This document shows positions 25,248 through 33,673 of a stretch of 64,000 nucleotides of DNA, in pieces; positions within the stretch are counted from its first letter, which is position 1, and every line of letters begins with the position of its first letter. The position numbers and the translations under genes were made by a program. The notes under the pieces were generated by a model. The model was not told where the DNA came from. It searched no databases and worked only from the letters and a program-made list of their open reading frames with translations. This DNA is from Sphingobacterium puteale (GTDB lineage: Bacteria > Bacteroidota > Bacteroidia > Sphingobacteriales > Sphingobacteriaceae): NCBI RefSeq assembly GCF_003627955.1, contig NZ_RBWS01000006.1:310001-374000 (forward strand). Direction: 5' to 3'.

Positions 25248-25940
25248 ATGTTGCCAGAAAAGAAAGCTTTTCTGTCCGCTGACAAAATAGGGGTACAAGA
25301 AAAATTAGCGATACTACTTGCTTTCATAGCTGGGTATATCGATGCAGTTGGGCTGATCAAATGGAAAACCTATGTTTCTTTTATGAGCGGGAATACCACG
25401 CAGCTTGGAACAGCGATAGACACAGGAACAGTAGAAGTCATCAGCTCATCGCTATGCGTAATTGGGAGCTTTGTAAGTGGTATCTACCTGGGCACATGTC
25501 TCTCGCAGTGTCAGAGACAGCGAAAATTTTCATCCAAATTCTTTATTGTGGCGGGCATTTTAATCACTTACAGTATCGTTGGTAGCTATTATCAGATACC
25601 GAACTATAGCTCGCTGGTCATTATCGGCTTTTCAATGGGGATGATGAACACGATCGTTACTTCGGTAGGAAAGCAAAATGTAAATACCGATTTTGTGACG
25701 GGGACGTTAAACAGTCTGGCAAAGAACTCGGCGATGTATACTATGAGCAATAGCAAAGAGGATAGGACTACCTATAGATCGAATACCATCCGTTTGTTGA
25801 TTCTTTGGATAGGTTTTATCTTGGGTGCTTTTATCGCGCCGATGCTTCTTGATATGCTTACAAAGTGGACACTGCTTCTACCAGCGTTTTTTCTACTGGC
25901 ATCTGCATTCTTATTCCCTATATCAATTATTAAAGATTAA
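25248..25940 (+). CDS. YoaK family (DUF1275) membrane protein
   Basis: The protein has 230 residues and about six hydrophobic segments. The signature AGYIDAVGLIKWKTYVSFMSGNTTQLG near residues 24-50 is diagnostic of YoaK/DUF1275. The family function is unknown, with a small-molecule transport role often suspected. It lies 5 bases after the bicupin and 4 bases before the peroxiredoxin, in one operon. Here it might move oxalate, formate or an oxidant; this is speculation. Confidence 0.88.
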   Translation: MLPEKKAFLSADKIGVQEKLAILLAFIAGYIDAVGLIKWKTYVSFMSGNTTQLGTAIDTGTVEVISSSLCVIGSFVSGIYLGTCLSQCQRQRKFSSKFFIVAGILITYSIVGSYYQIPNYSSLVIIGFSMGMMNTIVTSVGKQNVNTDFVTGTLNSLAKNSAMYTMSNSKEDRTTYRSNTIRLLILWIGFILGAFIAPMLLDMLTKWTLLLPAFFLLASAFLFPISIIKD

Positions 25941-25944
25941 AATT

Positions 25945-26406
25945 ATGTTAGAAAAAAATACTGTTGCGCCTGATTTTACATTATTTGCAACACCAGACCA
26001 GAAAGTTACATTATCCGAATTTAAGGGTCGTAACGTGATCTTAGCATTCTATCCTGCCGACTGGAGTCCGGTCTGCAGTGATCAGATGGCACTGTACAAT
26101 GAAATGCTCAAGTACTTTAAAAAGTATGACGCAGAACTGTTCGGAATTTCTGTGGACAGCAAATGGTGCCATCTGGCTTTTTCGCAGTCCCGTAACCTAC
26201 ACTTTCCGCTCCTTGCAGACTTTGAACCAAAGGGGGGAGTAGCAAAGAAATACGATGTCTATAATGAGAATGAAGGTCAGTGCAACCGCGCTCTTTTTGT
26301 AATCGATAAAGAAGGTATCATCCAATGGAGCTACAAATCACCGACGGCGGTAAATCCCGGTGCAGATGGAATATTGGACACTCTTGAAAATCTTAAAATA
26401 AAATAA
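25945..26406 (+). CDS. Peroxiredoxin (AhpC/TSA family)
   Basis: The protein has 153 residues from ATG 25945, 4 bases after the YoaK stop. It has a thioredoxin fold with ILAFYPADWSPVCSDQM; Cys47 is the peroxidatic cysteine at the usual place. Further Cys at about 75 (SKWC) and 113 (GQC) could be resolving. It reduces peroxides using a thiol donor. The DsbA-like gene that follows after 2 bases may be a redox partner, or may simply share the stress response. Confidence 0.88.
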   Translation: MLEKNTVAPDFTLFATPDQKVTLSEFKGRNVILAFYPADWSPVCSDQMALYNEMLKYFKKYDAELFGISVDSKWCHLAFSQSRNLHFPLLADFEPKGGVAKKYDVYNENEGQCNRALFVIDKEGIIQWSYKSPTAVNPGADGILDTLENLKIK

Positions 26407-26408
26407 TT

Positions 26409-26915
26409 ATGTCATTAAAAATACCTGTCAGTACTACTGACCACGCCCAAGGCAATCTAAATGCCGATTTAGTTATCGTAGAATATGGTGACTACCAATG
26501 TCCCTACTGTGGAGCCGCTTATCCGGTGCTAAAGAAGCTCTTGAAAAAATTTAGCGGAGAGGTGAAATTTGTATTTAGAAACTTCCCGCTTTCAGAAATG
26601 CATGAATATGCGCTTCCAGCCGCGATCGCTGCAGAAGCTGCTTCTTTGCAGGATAAGTTCTGGGAAATGCATGACGCTATTTACGAAAATCAGCAATACC
26701 TGGACGACCTGTATCTTTTTAAAATGGCAGAAGAAATAGGATTAGATATGGAAAAGTTTAAGTCCGATATACAAAAAGAGGAGCTGGCGAATAAAATAGA
26801 TGCCGATTTTCAGGGCGGAGTTATCAGCGGAGTCAATGGGACACCATCCTTTTATGTTAATGGCAAGAAGTTTGACGCTGGGGCTGAAGACCTTTTCAAG
26901 CTTTTCATTAAATAA
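26409..26915 (+). CDS. DsbA-like thioredoxin-fold protein
   Basis: The protein has 168 residues with redox motif C31-P-Y-C34 in YGDYQCPYCGAAYPV and cis-Pro segment GVNGTPSFYVNGK near the C-terminus. The length and helical insertion match the DSBA-like thioredoxin family. No signal peptide is visible, so it probably works in the cytoplasm as a thiol-disulfide oxidoreductase. Last gene of the bicupin operon. Confidence 0.9.
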   Translation: MSLKIPVSTTDHAQGNLNADLVIVEYGDYQCPYCGAAYPVLKKLLKKFSGEVKFVFRNFPLSEMHEYALPAAIAAEAASLQDKFWEMHDAIYENQQYLDDLYLFKMAEEIGLDMEKFKSDIQKEELANKIDADFQGGVISGVNGTPSFYVNGKKFDAGAEDLFKLFIK

Positions 26916-26936
26916 AAAAGGAGATTTATTGGAGCG

Positions 26937-26973
26937 GTACTACCATCAGCGACTTTTTAGCTGATGGTAGTAC
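26937..26973. terminator. Hairpin between convergent genes
   Basis: GTACTACCATCAGC and its exact 14-base complement flank a 9-base loop. It has no T run on the plus side but lies between the end of the bicupin operon and the end of the opposing HxlR gene, so it may act for either. Confidence 0.65.
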
Positions 26974-26986
26974 ATAGAATACGATT

Positions 26987-27325
26987 CTAAACCTTATCCT
27001 CCACAATCATTTTTCGATGTTCTCTACCCCAAATAATCATTTCCGAAATAATATTCCCGAAAGTCCTGCAATATTCAGTGGGCTCATATTCAATTAAAAC
27101 AGGAATATCGGGATAAACAGTTCGTTTAACCAACTTATTTAACTCCATATCTTTCAGTTCTTTTGAAAGCATTCTTGTCGTAATCCCGGGGATACTTCTT
27201 TCAATTTCGCGAAAACGCCGGTTGCCGTTGCAAAGCGAATTAATGACAGGAATTCGCCACTTTCCTCCAATGAAATAAAGAGTGTCCTGCAACGCTCTAA
27301 GTTCTTCTGTCTGATCTCTTTCCAT
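26987..27325 (-). CDS. HxlR family transcriptional regulator
   Basis: The protein has 112 residues with the HxlR winged-helix pattern: LRALQDTLYFIGGKWRIPVINSLCNG, then RRFREIERSIPGITTRMLSKELKDME and a C-terminal dimerisation helix. HxlR proteins often sense quinones, aldehydes or diamide through cysteines; Cys27 and a second Cys near the C-terminal part are present. It is divergent from the SDR at 27429, its likely target. A second HxlR is at 32033. Confidence 0.9.
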   Translation of the reverse strand: MERDQTEELRALQDTLYFIGGKWRIPVINSLCNGNRRFREIERSIPGITTRMLSKELKDMELNKLVKRTVYPDIPVLIEYEPTEYCRTFGNIISEMIIWGREHRKMIVEDKV

Positions 27326-27330
27326 GATTA

Positions 27331-27412
27331 CAAAGTTAAATGATATAATTGATGATACTGATATACTCAGTTATACTGATAACAAAAGTATACCATTTCC
27401 CCTATAACTTTG
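27331..27412. promoter_or_regulatory. Divergent promoters and HxlR operator
   Basis: TAACTTTG occurs on the minus strand at 27338-27331 (for HxlR) and on the plus strand at 27405-27412 (for the SDR). Between them ATACTGATA is repeated at 27355-27363 and 27373-27381 (18-base period). A palindrome ACTGA-n5-TCAGT lies at 27357-27371. It is a good candidate operator for mutual control. Confidence 0.6.
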
Positions 27413-27428
27413 TAAAAAAATCAAAGAA

Positions 27429-28175
27429 ATGAATAAGTTCAATAACAAATTAGCCATCGTAACAGGTGGAAACAGCGGAATAGGATATGCAACCGCAAAA
27501 GAATTAATCGCAGAAGGAGCAGAAGTAATTATCACCGGAAGACGAAAAGAAGCCATTGAAAAGGCTGCTGCAGCGTTAGGGGCTATTTCTTTTGTGGCAG
27601 ATCAAGGGAAATTGGAAGATATTGAAAATTTCAAAACCCAAGTTGAAAAGCAATTCGGAAAAGTTGACATCCTGTTTATTAATGCAGGCATCACTGGAAG
27701 TTTAGGTCCGATCGAAAATATGAGTGCCGAAAATTTTGACGATGTAATGGGTATTAATTTCAGAGGAGCTTATTTTACCTTGAGCAAATTTATTCCCCTG
27801 TTGAACGATGGTGCTTCAGTGGTATTTCTTTCATCCAACGTCGCGACCACATCTAAACCAAATAGCTCGATTTACCAGGCAAGCAAAGCAGCATTGAATT
27901 CCATTGCGAAGACCGCTGCTGCAGAACTGGCACCAAGAAAAATCAGAGTAAATTTAGTGAGCCCGGGGCCTACAAAAACGGAGATTATGACCAAAGCAGG
28001 ACTGGATGAAAAAACATTGGAAGGTCTTGATGAATGGTTAATCAGCGGAATCCCTTTACAAAAAATGGGTACTGCGGAAGATGTAGCCAAAGCTGTTATT
28101 TACCTGTCAGATAACAATGTGGCAAGTTTCATGACCGGAACAGAAATCCTTATGGACGGTGGAATGGTTTTATAA
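27429..28175 (+). CDS. SDR family oxidoreductase
   Basis: The protein has 248 residues and is a classical SDR: TGGNSGIG at 12-19, NAG at 85-87, Ser135/136, Tyr149 and Lys153 in YQASK, and a C-terminal GTEILMDGGMVL end. The Arg residues after strand 2 (TGRRKE) favour NADP. It is divergent from an HxlR regulator with a shared operator region. The substrate is unknown. Confidence 0.92.
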   Translation: MNKFNNKLAIVTGGNSGIGYATAKELIAEGAEVIITGRRKEAIEKAAAALGAISFVADQGKLEDIENFKTQVEKQFGKVDILFINAGITGSLGPIENMSAENFDDVMGINFRGAYFTLSKFIPLLNDGASVVFLSSNVATTSKPNSSIYQASKAALNSIAKTAAAELAPRKIRVNLVSPGPTKTEIMTKAGLDEKTLEGLDEWLISGIPLQKMGTAEDVAKAVIYLSDNNVASFMTGTEILMDGGMVL

Positions 28176-28316
28176 TTGGGGCTTCATTTTTTGGAATGTG
28201 GGTGCTGGAAGCTTGAAAAAATTCCAGCACTTTCTAATGATATACACCAACTACTTAACGTATCGATCTTTAGGAAATACAGCTCAGCAAAGGGCATCTG
28301 GAACATGAGGAAAAAC

Positions 28317-29375
28317 TTACTTAAGTTCTGGAAGTTTAACCTCTCTATCATAAAGAACATTAACTACATTTTTTATGAAATCTTCCTTTTTGATCCGTTC
28401 ACCGTTGGTATTATAAGCAATTGAAATATCGGCTTCTTTATTATAAATTAGAACCGCATGGGATCCCAGGGTATCCCCACCATGTCCATAAAATATGGTC
28501 CCTTCAAAATCCCAGACTGCGATTCCTCTTCCCCAATCTTCTTTTCCTATTAGAGGTTCCATTAACTGAAGCGTTTCCTTTTTAATAATATTGTTGTGGA
28601 ACAAATTGTTCACGAAGACATTTAAATCATACGAGGTTGCGGCAATGTCGCCGACGCCTATAACATTAAGAAAGTCGAGATCTTTATCTAATAGATGCCA
28701 AGAATTATCATTATAGCGATAAGGTGGATAAACGTTTTTTTGATTGGGCCTGAAAGAATCTAAATTTTTTAATCCGAGCGGTTTTATAATTTCATTTCTA
28801 ACAATTTTTTGATAGGACTTTCGGTATTTTTCTTCAAGGATTTTTGCAAGTAGATAATATGCGGAATTTGAATAAGCGACCTTTTCATCCGGTTCAAAAT
28901 TTTTCCCCTGTTGGATGATCAGGTCCATGATTTGTTTATCAGTTGTCTTCTCAGTTACCCATACTTCGCCATCTTTAACAACATAACTGCCTAGTCCGCT
29001 GGTATGGCCAAGAAGATGTTTTATGGTTATTTTATCCGAATTGGGAATTTGAGGATAGAACTCAGCAAGTTTATCGGTCAAATGTAATTTGTTATCCTCG
29101 ATTAACTTAAAAATTAGAACTGCTGTAATCATTTTGGTAACAGAGCCAACCTGATACTTTGTACTTTGATTGTAGATCAATCCAGGTATATTTTTTTGAC
29201 CAAAATGTTTGGTATAGACTTCTTTCCCATTCTTAAATATAGATAGACTGCCGATCCCTAGATTTTTATTTTCAATTGAATTAAAATAAGTATCAAGTTT
29301 TTCGGAATTAATATTTTGTGCAAATAGAAAGGTTGGAAGGATAGCAATTAATAGAGCGGCTAGTTTATTTTTCAT
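28317..29375 (-). CDS. Secreted serine hydrolase, class C beta-lactamase-like
   Basis: The protein has 352 residues from ATG 29375. The N-terminus MKNKLAALLIAILPTFLFAQ is a signal peptide. Motifs are Ser78-V-T-Lys81 (nucleophile), Y167-S-N169 and a C-terminal GHGGD. This penicillin-binding-protein/beta-lactamase-like family includes esterases and D-peptidases, so true beta-lactamase activity is not implied. An upstream in-frame ATG (29471) would disrupt the signal peptide. It is periplasmic and a single gene. Confidence 0.9.
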   Translation of the reverse strand: MKNKLAALLIAILPTFLFAQNINSEKLDTYFNSIENKNLGIGSLSIFKNGKEVYTKHFGQKNIPGLIYNQSTKYQVGSVTKMITAVLIFKLIEDNKLHLTDKLAEFYPQIPNSDKITIKHLLGHTSGLGSYVVKDGEVWVTEKTTDKQIMDLIIQQGKNFEPDEKVAYSNSAYYLLAKILEEKYRKSYQKIVRNEIIKPLGLKNLDSFRPNQKNVYPPYRYNDNSWHLLDKDLDFLNVIGVGDIAATSYDLNVFVNNLFHNNIIKKETLQLMEPLIGKEDWGRGIAVWDFEGTIFYGHGGDTLGSHAVLIYNKEADISIAYNTNGERIKKEDFIKNVVNVLYDREVKLPELK

Positions 29376-29542
29376 TTTAAATCTGTTTTTTCTAATATTC
29401 GTATGACAATCAGCTATTGACATATATTGCAATATCGTGTTATTTACTTTAGGAATGATAAGTTTTGGCAAATTGTTTATTAATTACGAAAAATGCTTTG
29501 TCATACCTTTATAATATTCACAGAGTGTGCATCACTCGGCCT

Positions 29543-29799
29543 AAATTAACGTATTGAGGCATTGGTGGGCTATTAAAAACCAGGAGCAAAAAATCACTCC
29601 CGGGCCACTAATCGAAATTCTAAAAAACGAAAGTTTTAATACTTCAATTTGTGCAACAGCACTTAAAACTATCTCATTATTTAGCAAACAACCTTTTGAC
29701 CGACAACTACCTAAAGACCCGGGACATTGGAAAGTAGCAGATTTAAGAATAGACTTAAACCCGACAGCAGAGCGAGATGCCTACTTTGTGGTTTTCTAG
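29543..29799 (+). other. Unrecognised ORF or gene fragment
   Basis: The frame is open from after a TAA at 29542 to the TAG at 29797-29799, with only TTG (29554) as a possible start. The roughly 81-residue product has a helical middle and ends ADLRIDLNPTAERDAYFVVF. It looks protein-like but I do not recognise it. It may be the tail of a lost gene. Apart from this and the -7 box at 29969, the 640-base gap 29376-30015 shows nothing clear. Confidence 0.3.
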
Positions 29800-29968
29800 T
29801 TCCTTCACATATTGTCACTTTTATAATGCTTTTTTCTGTATTGTATATGGTTTTCGGGAAACCGAAAAGTTAATTACATCGGATCTACAAAGTTAGAAAT
29901 TAGTTTATAAGGCCGCTGGTTTAAATATCATTGGTGATACCAACTTAAAAAGTGATCCTCATAATGAC

Positions 29969-29976
29969 TAATTTTG
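29969..29976 (+). promoter_or_regulatory. -7 box of the SDR/NTF2-like operon
   Basis: TAATTTTG is a perfect TAnnTTTG box 39 bases before ATG 30016. Confidence 0.5.
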
Positions 29977-30015
29977 GAACTAAAATTCCAGTAATTGAAA
30001 TATATTTTAAAACAA

Positions 30016-30762
30016 ATGAAAACACTAGAAAATAAGACCGCATTTGTAACAGGCGGTACAAGAGGAATGGGAGAAGCAATTGTAAGACGTTTTGCTTCTG
30101 AAGGAGCCAATGTCGTATTCACCTACGCCAACTCAGCAGAAAAAGCAGAAAAGATTGTAGCGGAAATAGAAGCGCAGGGGGTAAAAGCGCTTGCCATCCA
30201 TGCTGATGCCTCAGAGGCAGGACGTTTAGAAAGTGCACTGGGGCAGGCTAATGCCAAGTTCGGAAAGATTGATATCCTTGTAAATAATGCCGCTGTTGCC
30301 ATTCCAGGAACAATTGACCAAGCTTCCCTTCAGGCTGAAGGCTACAATAAGATGATAGACGTGAATATCCGCGCTGTAGCTGAGGCGGTTAGAACAGTTA
30401 TTAAATTCATGCCCGATGGCGGAAGAATCATCAACATAGGCTCCGTTGGTGGAAATAGAATTGGAGGCCCCGGCATGGCTGATTACGTTGCGACCAAAGC
30501 CGCGGTTTCGGCATACAGCAGAGGGCTTGCATGGGATCTTGGCCCAAGAAATATTACGGTGAATGCAATTCTGCCCGGCGCAACTGATACAGATATGATG
30601 CCCAAAGAAGAGGAGATCCGTCAGGCTTATACAAATGCTATTCCGCTTAAGCGTCTTGGAAAGGTTGAGGAAATTGCTGCACTTGCAAACTTCCTTGCCG
30701 GACCTGAATCTTCCTATATTACCGGTAGCAGTATCGTAATTGACGGCGGTATCAGCGCATAA
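30016..30762 (+). CDS. SDR family oxidoreductase
   Basis: The protein has 248 residues from ATG 30016; the in-frame TTG at 29995 is less likely. Motifs are TGGTRGMG at 12-19, NNAA at 90-93 (for NNAG), Ser143, Tyr157 and Lys161 in YVATK, and a final SIVIDGGISA. It is close to 3-oxoacyl-ACP-reductase-like SDRs. The NTF2-like gene follows 9 bases later. A TetR regulator lies convergently downstream. Confidence 0.92.
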   Translation: MKTLENKTAFVTGGTRGMGEAIVRRFASEGANVVFTYANSAEKAEKIVAEIEAQGVKALAIHADASEAGRLESALGQANAKFGKIDILVNNAAVAIPGTIDQASLQAEGYNKMIDVNIRAVAEAVRTVIKFMPDGGRIINIGSVGGNRIGGPGMADYVATKAAVSAYSRGLAWDLGPRNITVNAILPGATDTDMMPKEEEIRQAYTNAIPLKRLGKVEEIAALANFLAGPESSYITGSSIVIDGGISA

Positions 30763-30771
30763 AGTATAGCT

Positions 30772-31221
30772 ATGAAAAATTTAAATCATGAAGATCTCAT
30801 TGCAATTGTCGAGATCAAAAAAGTAATGGCCCGCTACACCAGGTTTGTCGATACAAAGCAGTGGAATTCCTTTAAAGAATTATTTGACGAAAATGCCCAT
30901 ATGCTCTTCGAAGGAGAAAAAGGCGAGCGGCTTTTTGAGTTTAACAGTCCCCAAGAAATGGTGAATGTAACCGCACCTGTGCTGGAAGGTGCCCGCTCTG
31001 CCCATCACGTGCATAGCCCAGAAATTGAACTGTTGCCCGAACATCGTGCCACAGCGATATGGGCAATGGAAGATCTGATCAACTTTGCGCAGAGGGAAGA
31101 GATTCCCTACAAAAAGCTGCATGGTTTTGGTCATTACCATCTGGAACTACTTAAAACAGAAAAAGGATGGAAGATCACCAGACTACAGCTTAAAAGAACC
31201 ATATTGGATATTTTAGTTTAA
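30772..31221 (+). CDS. Nuclear transport factor 2-like (SnoaL-type) protein
   Basis: The protein has 149 residues. An N-terminal helix pair (IVEIKKVMARYTRFVDTKQWNSFKELFDENAHM) and a following beta sheet with HHVHSPEIEL are typical of SnoaL_4/NTF2-like proteins related to ring-hydroxylating dioxygenase small subunits and dehydratases. It is probably a small enzyme or ligand-binding partner acting with the upstream SDR. A terminator follows. Confidence 0.85.
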   Translation: MKNLNHEDLIAIVEIKKVMARYTRFVDTKQWNSFKELFDENAHMLFEGEKGERLFEFNSPQEMVNVTAPVLEGARSAHHVHSPEIELLPEHRATAIWAMEDLINFAQREEIPYKKLHGFGHYHLELLKTEKGWKITRLQLKRTILDILV

Positions 31222-31243
31222 ACTACTATCAATTAATAAGGGG

Positions 31244-31275
31244 AACCGGGTTTCGGAAATGGAACCCGGTTTTTT
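31244..31275. terminator. Intrinsic terminator between convergent genes
   Basis: AACCGGGTT pairs with AACCCGGTT around a 10-base loop and is followed by a T run. It ends the SDR/NTF2 operon just before the TetR stop. Confidence 0.85.
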
Positions 31276-31276
31276 A

Positions 31277-31858
31277 TCATTTTAAAATGGAAAGTGTTTG
31301 CTCGATCATTTTGCGGCAGGCCTCTTCATCCATACCCGCTTTGGTGGATACGACCATTCCTGACATGGTATTGACCAGGTAATCGGTAATAGTCTCCATA
31401 TCGATATCACTGTGCGAAGGAGAGGAGTTCTTTAGCATTTCCAGGAAATGAAAGATTGCATACCTGCTGTCATTGTAGCTTTGTTGGATGATCTGGAGTG
31501 CCTGCTCATCGTGCGGACCGAACTCAATGATGGAGTTCACAAGGAAACATCCATTGGGCATTCCGGGTTGGTAGCATCCTTTGACAGCGAGATCGAAGAT
31601 CTTGCTGATACCCTCTCTGGGGTTTTTGGCACTGCGCTTGATCTGTTCAAGGGCGTCAGTGGTTAATTTTGAGTACCGATGGAGAGCCCTTATTAGAAGA
31701 CCGCGTTTGTCACCAAATGTTGCATATAGGCTTGAGCGGCTGATCTTAAGATGGTTGACGAGTTCTTCAGGTGAGGTTGCGTGATAACCCAGCTGCTGAA
31801 AAAGAACAATCGATCTGTCCAGTATATCTTCTTCAATAAAATTTTTTTTTCGGCCCAT
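31277..31858 (-). CDS. TetR/AcrR family transcriptional regulator
   Basis: The protein has 193 residues from ATG 31858; longer in-frame starts lie too close to or beyond the promoter. The N-terminal TetR helix-turn-helix (about 8-50) contains DRSIVLFQQLGYHATSPEELVNHLKISRSSLYATFGDK. The C-terminal ligand domain resembles the TetR_C group (GCFLVNSIIEFG). A TAAATTTG box (31901-31894) and two palindromes lie upstream. The likely target is the convergent SDR/NTF2 operon or its own promoter. Confidence 0.92.
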   Translation of the reverse strand: MGRKKNFIEEDILDRSIVLFQQLGYHATSPEELVNHLKISRSSLYATFGDKRGLLIRALHRYSKLTTDALEQIKRSAKNPREGISKIFDLAVKGCYQPGMPNGCFLVNSIIEFGPHDEQALQIIQQSYNDSRYAIFHFLEMLKNSSPSHSDIDMETITDYLVNTMSGMVVSTKAGMDEEACRKMIEQTLSILK

Positions 31859-31893
31859 CGTAATAAAAACTGTAATGCATACCACTTGATAGA

Positions 31894-31956
31894 CAAATTT
31901 AAGGTTTTATTATTAACCGTTAGCCTAGCGGTATCACAGGTGGAACCACCTGTGAT
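31894..31956. promoter_or_regulatory. TetR promoter with two adjacent palindromes
   Basis: The minus-strand -7 box TAAATTTG is at 31901-31894. Upstream of it ACCGTTAGCCTAGCGGT (31916-31932) is a near-perfect 17-base palindrome. Directly after it comes a 24-base inverted repeat with perfect 11-base arms (ATCACAGGTGG at 31933-31943 and its complement at 31946-31956). They are candidate operators for TetR; the second could also be a hairpin. Confidence 0.5.
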
Positions 31957-32032
31957 TTGAATTTAAGGGCAGAAAATCAGTGAGTTGACTGCCTGATCAT
32001 TGAAAATATTTTAATAATTTTAATAAAAAAAT

Positions 32033-32383
32033 ATGAAAGATATTAATGTCATTCCTTTGACCGCAGAAAATACGCGGGCCCTGCAGGACACAATATATGT
32101 AATCGGAGGGAAGTGGAAGTTGCCTATTCTGTTTTCAATCTGCAGTGGCAATAAGCATTTTAAGGATATCCAACGCAGTATTCCGGGGATTACCACAAGA
32201 ATGCTATCTAGGAGTTTAAAAGAGCTTCTGGATAATAAGATTATTACAAGAACAGCGTATTCTGACAGTCCTGTCATCATCGAATACGAATTTACCGAAT
32301 ATTCCAAAGAATACGCTATACTGATAAACCAGATGATCGAGTGGGGAAAAAGGCACCGTAAATTAATTATTGAAAGTGTATAG
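32033..32383 (+). CDS. HxlR family transcriptional regulator
   Basis: The protein has 116 residues. It shows the HxlR winged-helix pattern (RALQDTIYVIGGKWKLPILFSICSGNKHFKDIQRSIPGITTRMLSRSLKELLDNKIITR) and is similar to the HxlR at 26987. One Cys (about 41) sits in the same position as in that paralogue. It is convergent with the MDR gene at 32502, with a terminator between, so that gene may be its target as in QorR-type quinone-sensing pairs (inference). Confidence 0.9.
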   Translation: MKDINVIPLTAENTRALQDTIYVIGGKWKLPILFSICSGNKHFKDIQRSIPGITTRMLSRSLKELLDNKIITRTAYSDSPVIIEYEFTEYSKEYAILINQMIEWGKRHRKLIIESV

Positions 32384-32417
32384 CGATCTCAACAAGTTTG
32401 TCTTCTGGCTTTTAAAC

Positions 32418-32450
32418 AAAAAAATCTTATCAGAATTGATAAGATTTTTT
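32418..32450. terminator. Bidirectional intrinsic terminator
   Basis: AAAAAATCTTATCA and its complement flank a 4-base loop, giving A and T runs on both sides. It serves the HxlR gene and possibly the opposing MDR gene. Confidence 0.9.
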
Positions 32451-32501
32451 GTTACCGGAACATCAAGCAGTATATCTGCCAAAAGTTATCATGCTGCAAA
32501 C

Positions 32502-33461
32502 CTACTGCAAACTAACAACAATCTTACCGGTTGTATGGTTTGTCTCCATTTCCTGATGGGCTAGCGCCATTTCTTCAAGTTTAAATGTTTTTGAAACGTG
32601 CGGTCGAAGGATACCCTTGGACATTAAATGGGCCAAAGCTTTTATGTCCGTTCCACTTGATATTACTGCGTTGTAGAAAATGTTTACATTTTTTTCTTTT
32701 GCCAAAACTTCCCATTTTGTTCCCTCGATGTGGTTCCATAAACTCAGTAGGTTACCGCCCTGTTTTAGCACCTTGATGGTCTGCTCGATATGCTCATCAC
32801 GCAAGGCCTCAATTACATAATCCACAGGCTGAAGGATATCCAGAAAATTTGTTGTCTGATAATCTATAAATTCATCCGCACCAAGTTCCATAAGAAGCTC
32901 TTTTTTTGAACCTGAGGCTATCGCAATAACATATGCTCCGAAGCTCTTTGCAATCTGTATGGCCAGATGCCCGACTCCGCCACCTGCTGCTGTAATCAGA
33001 ACACGGTCTCCGGATTTAATTTTGACTTTATTTAGAGGTTGCCAAGTCGTTAAAGCTGCAAGAGGTGCGGCCGCAGCTTGCTGATAAGAGATACTCTCTG
33101 GTTTCAGCGCAATATCCTTGACACGGGCAACTACATATTCTGCATACCCTTTGGCATGTCCCGGGCTGCTGGAAGTCGGGAAATTGAGCAGACCAAAAAC
33201 TGCGTTTCCTACTGCAAAGTCTGAGACACCTTCACCCAGCTCCACAATATCACCTGCGATATCCCAGCCCAGTATTTTTGGTGATTCACCGTTAAATATA
33301 TAATCTAATGCTACATTTTCCCTAGCATAAATATCTGTTGGGTTAATCCCTATGGAATTTACTTTTACTAATACTTCATCTTTTCCAGGACTTGGAATGG
33401 GTAGATCTTTTAATTCCAATTGCGAAATATCGCCCTGTTTTTTTAAAATAATTGCTTTCAT
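32502..33461 (-). CDS. MDR family NADP-dependent oxidoreductase
   Basis: The protein has 319 residues. A GroES-like domain with INPTDIYARENVALDYIFNG and ILGWDIAGDIVELG precedes the Rossmann motif AAGGGVGHLAIQIAK (about 153-167). There is no zinc site, so it is a quinone-reductase/enoyl-reductase-type MDR. It is paralogous to 12287-13222 (same ILGWDI segment and C-terminal TGKIVVSL). Promoter box TAATTTTG is at 33491-33484. Confidence 0.9.
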   Translation of the reverse strand: MKAIILKKQGDISQLELKDLPIPSPGKDEVLVKVNSIGINPTDIYARENVALDYIFNGESPKILGWDIAGDIVELGEGVSDFAVGNAVFGLLNFPTSSSPGHAKGYAEYVVARVKDIALKPESISYQQAAAAPLAALTTWQPLNKVKIKSGDRVLITAAGGGVGHLAIQIAKSFGAYVIAIASGSKKELLMELGADEFIDYQTTNFLDILQPVDYVIEALRDEHIEQTIKVLKQGGNLLSLWNHIEGTKWEVLAKEKNVNIFYNAVISSGTDIKALAHLMSKGILRPHVSKTFKLEEMALAHQEMETNHTTGKIVVSLQ

Positions 33462-33483
33462 TTTTCTGTATTAAAAACTAATA

Positions 33484-33491
33484 CAAAATTA
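33484..33491 (-). promoter_or_regulatory. -7 box of the MDR gene
   Basis: TAATTTTG read on the minus strand lies 22 bases before ATG 33461. Confidence 0.5.
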
Positions 33492-33673
33492 GGAAGATTG
33501 CACTGTCAATTTATTGGCAATATCATCAATGATACTAAGCGCCGGGCGTTGTTTGTCAGTAAAACTTTTTAAAGAGGTCAAACCATGATGGAGCACCGAA
33601 AGCTCTTATCAATCAAAAATTCTTGATCAAGTAAGGCCAATTTAAATAGCTGTATGAGCCCAGCATGCTGTAC

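Noticed and set aside
28176-28424. 82-codon plus-strand frame after the SDR at 27429
   Set aside because: It starts directly at the SDR stop and overlaps the opposing serine hydrolase end; no family and poor composition.
28317-29375. Beta-lactamase resistance gene
   Set aside because: The SxxK/YxN motifs fit the broad serine hydrolase family; nothing specifically indicates antibiotic hydrolysis.
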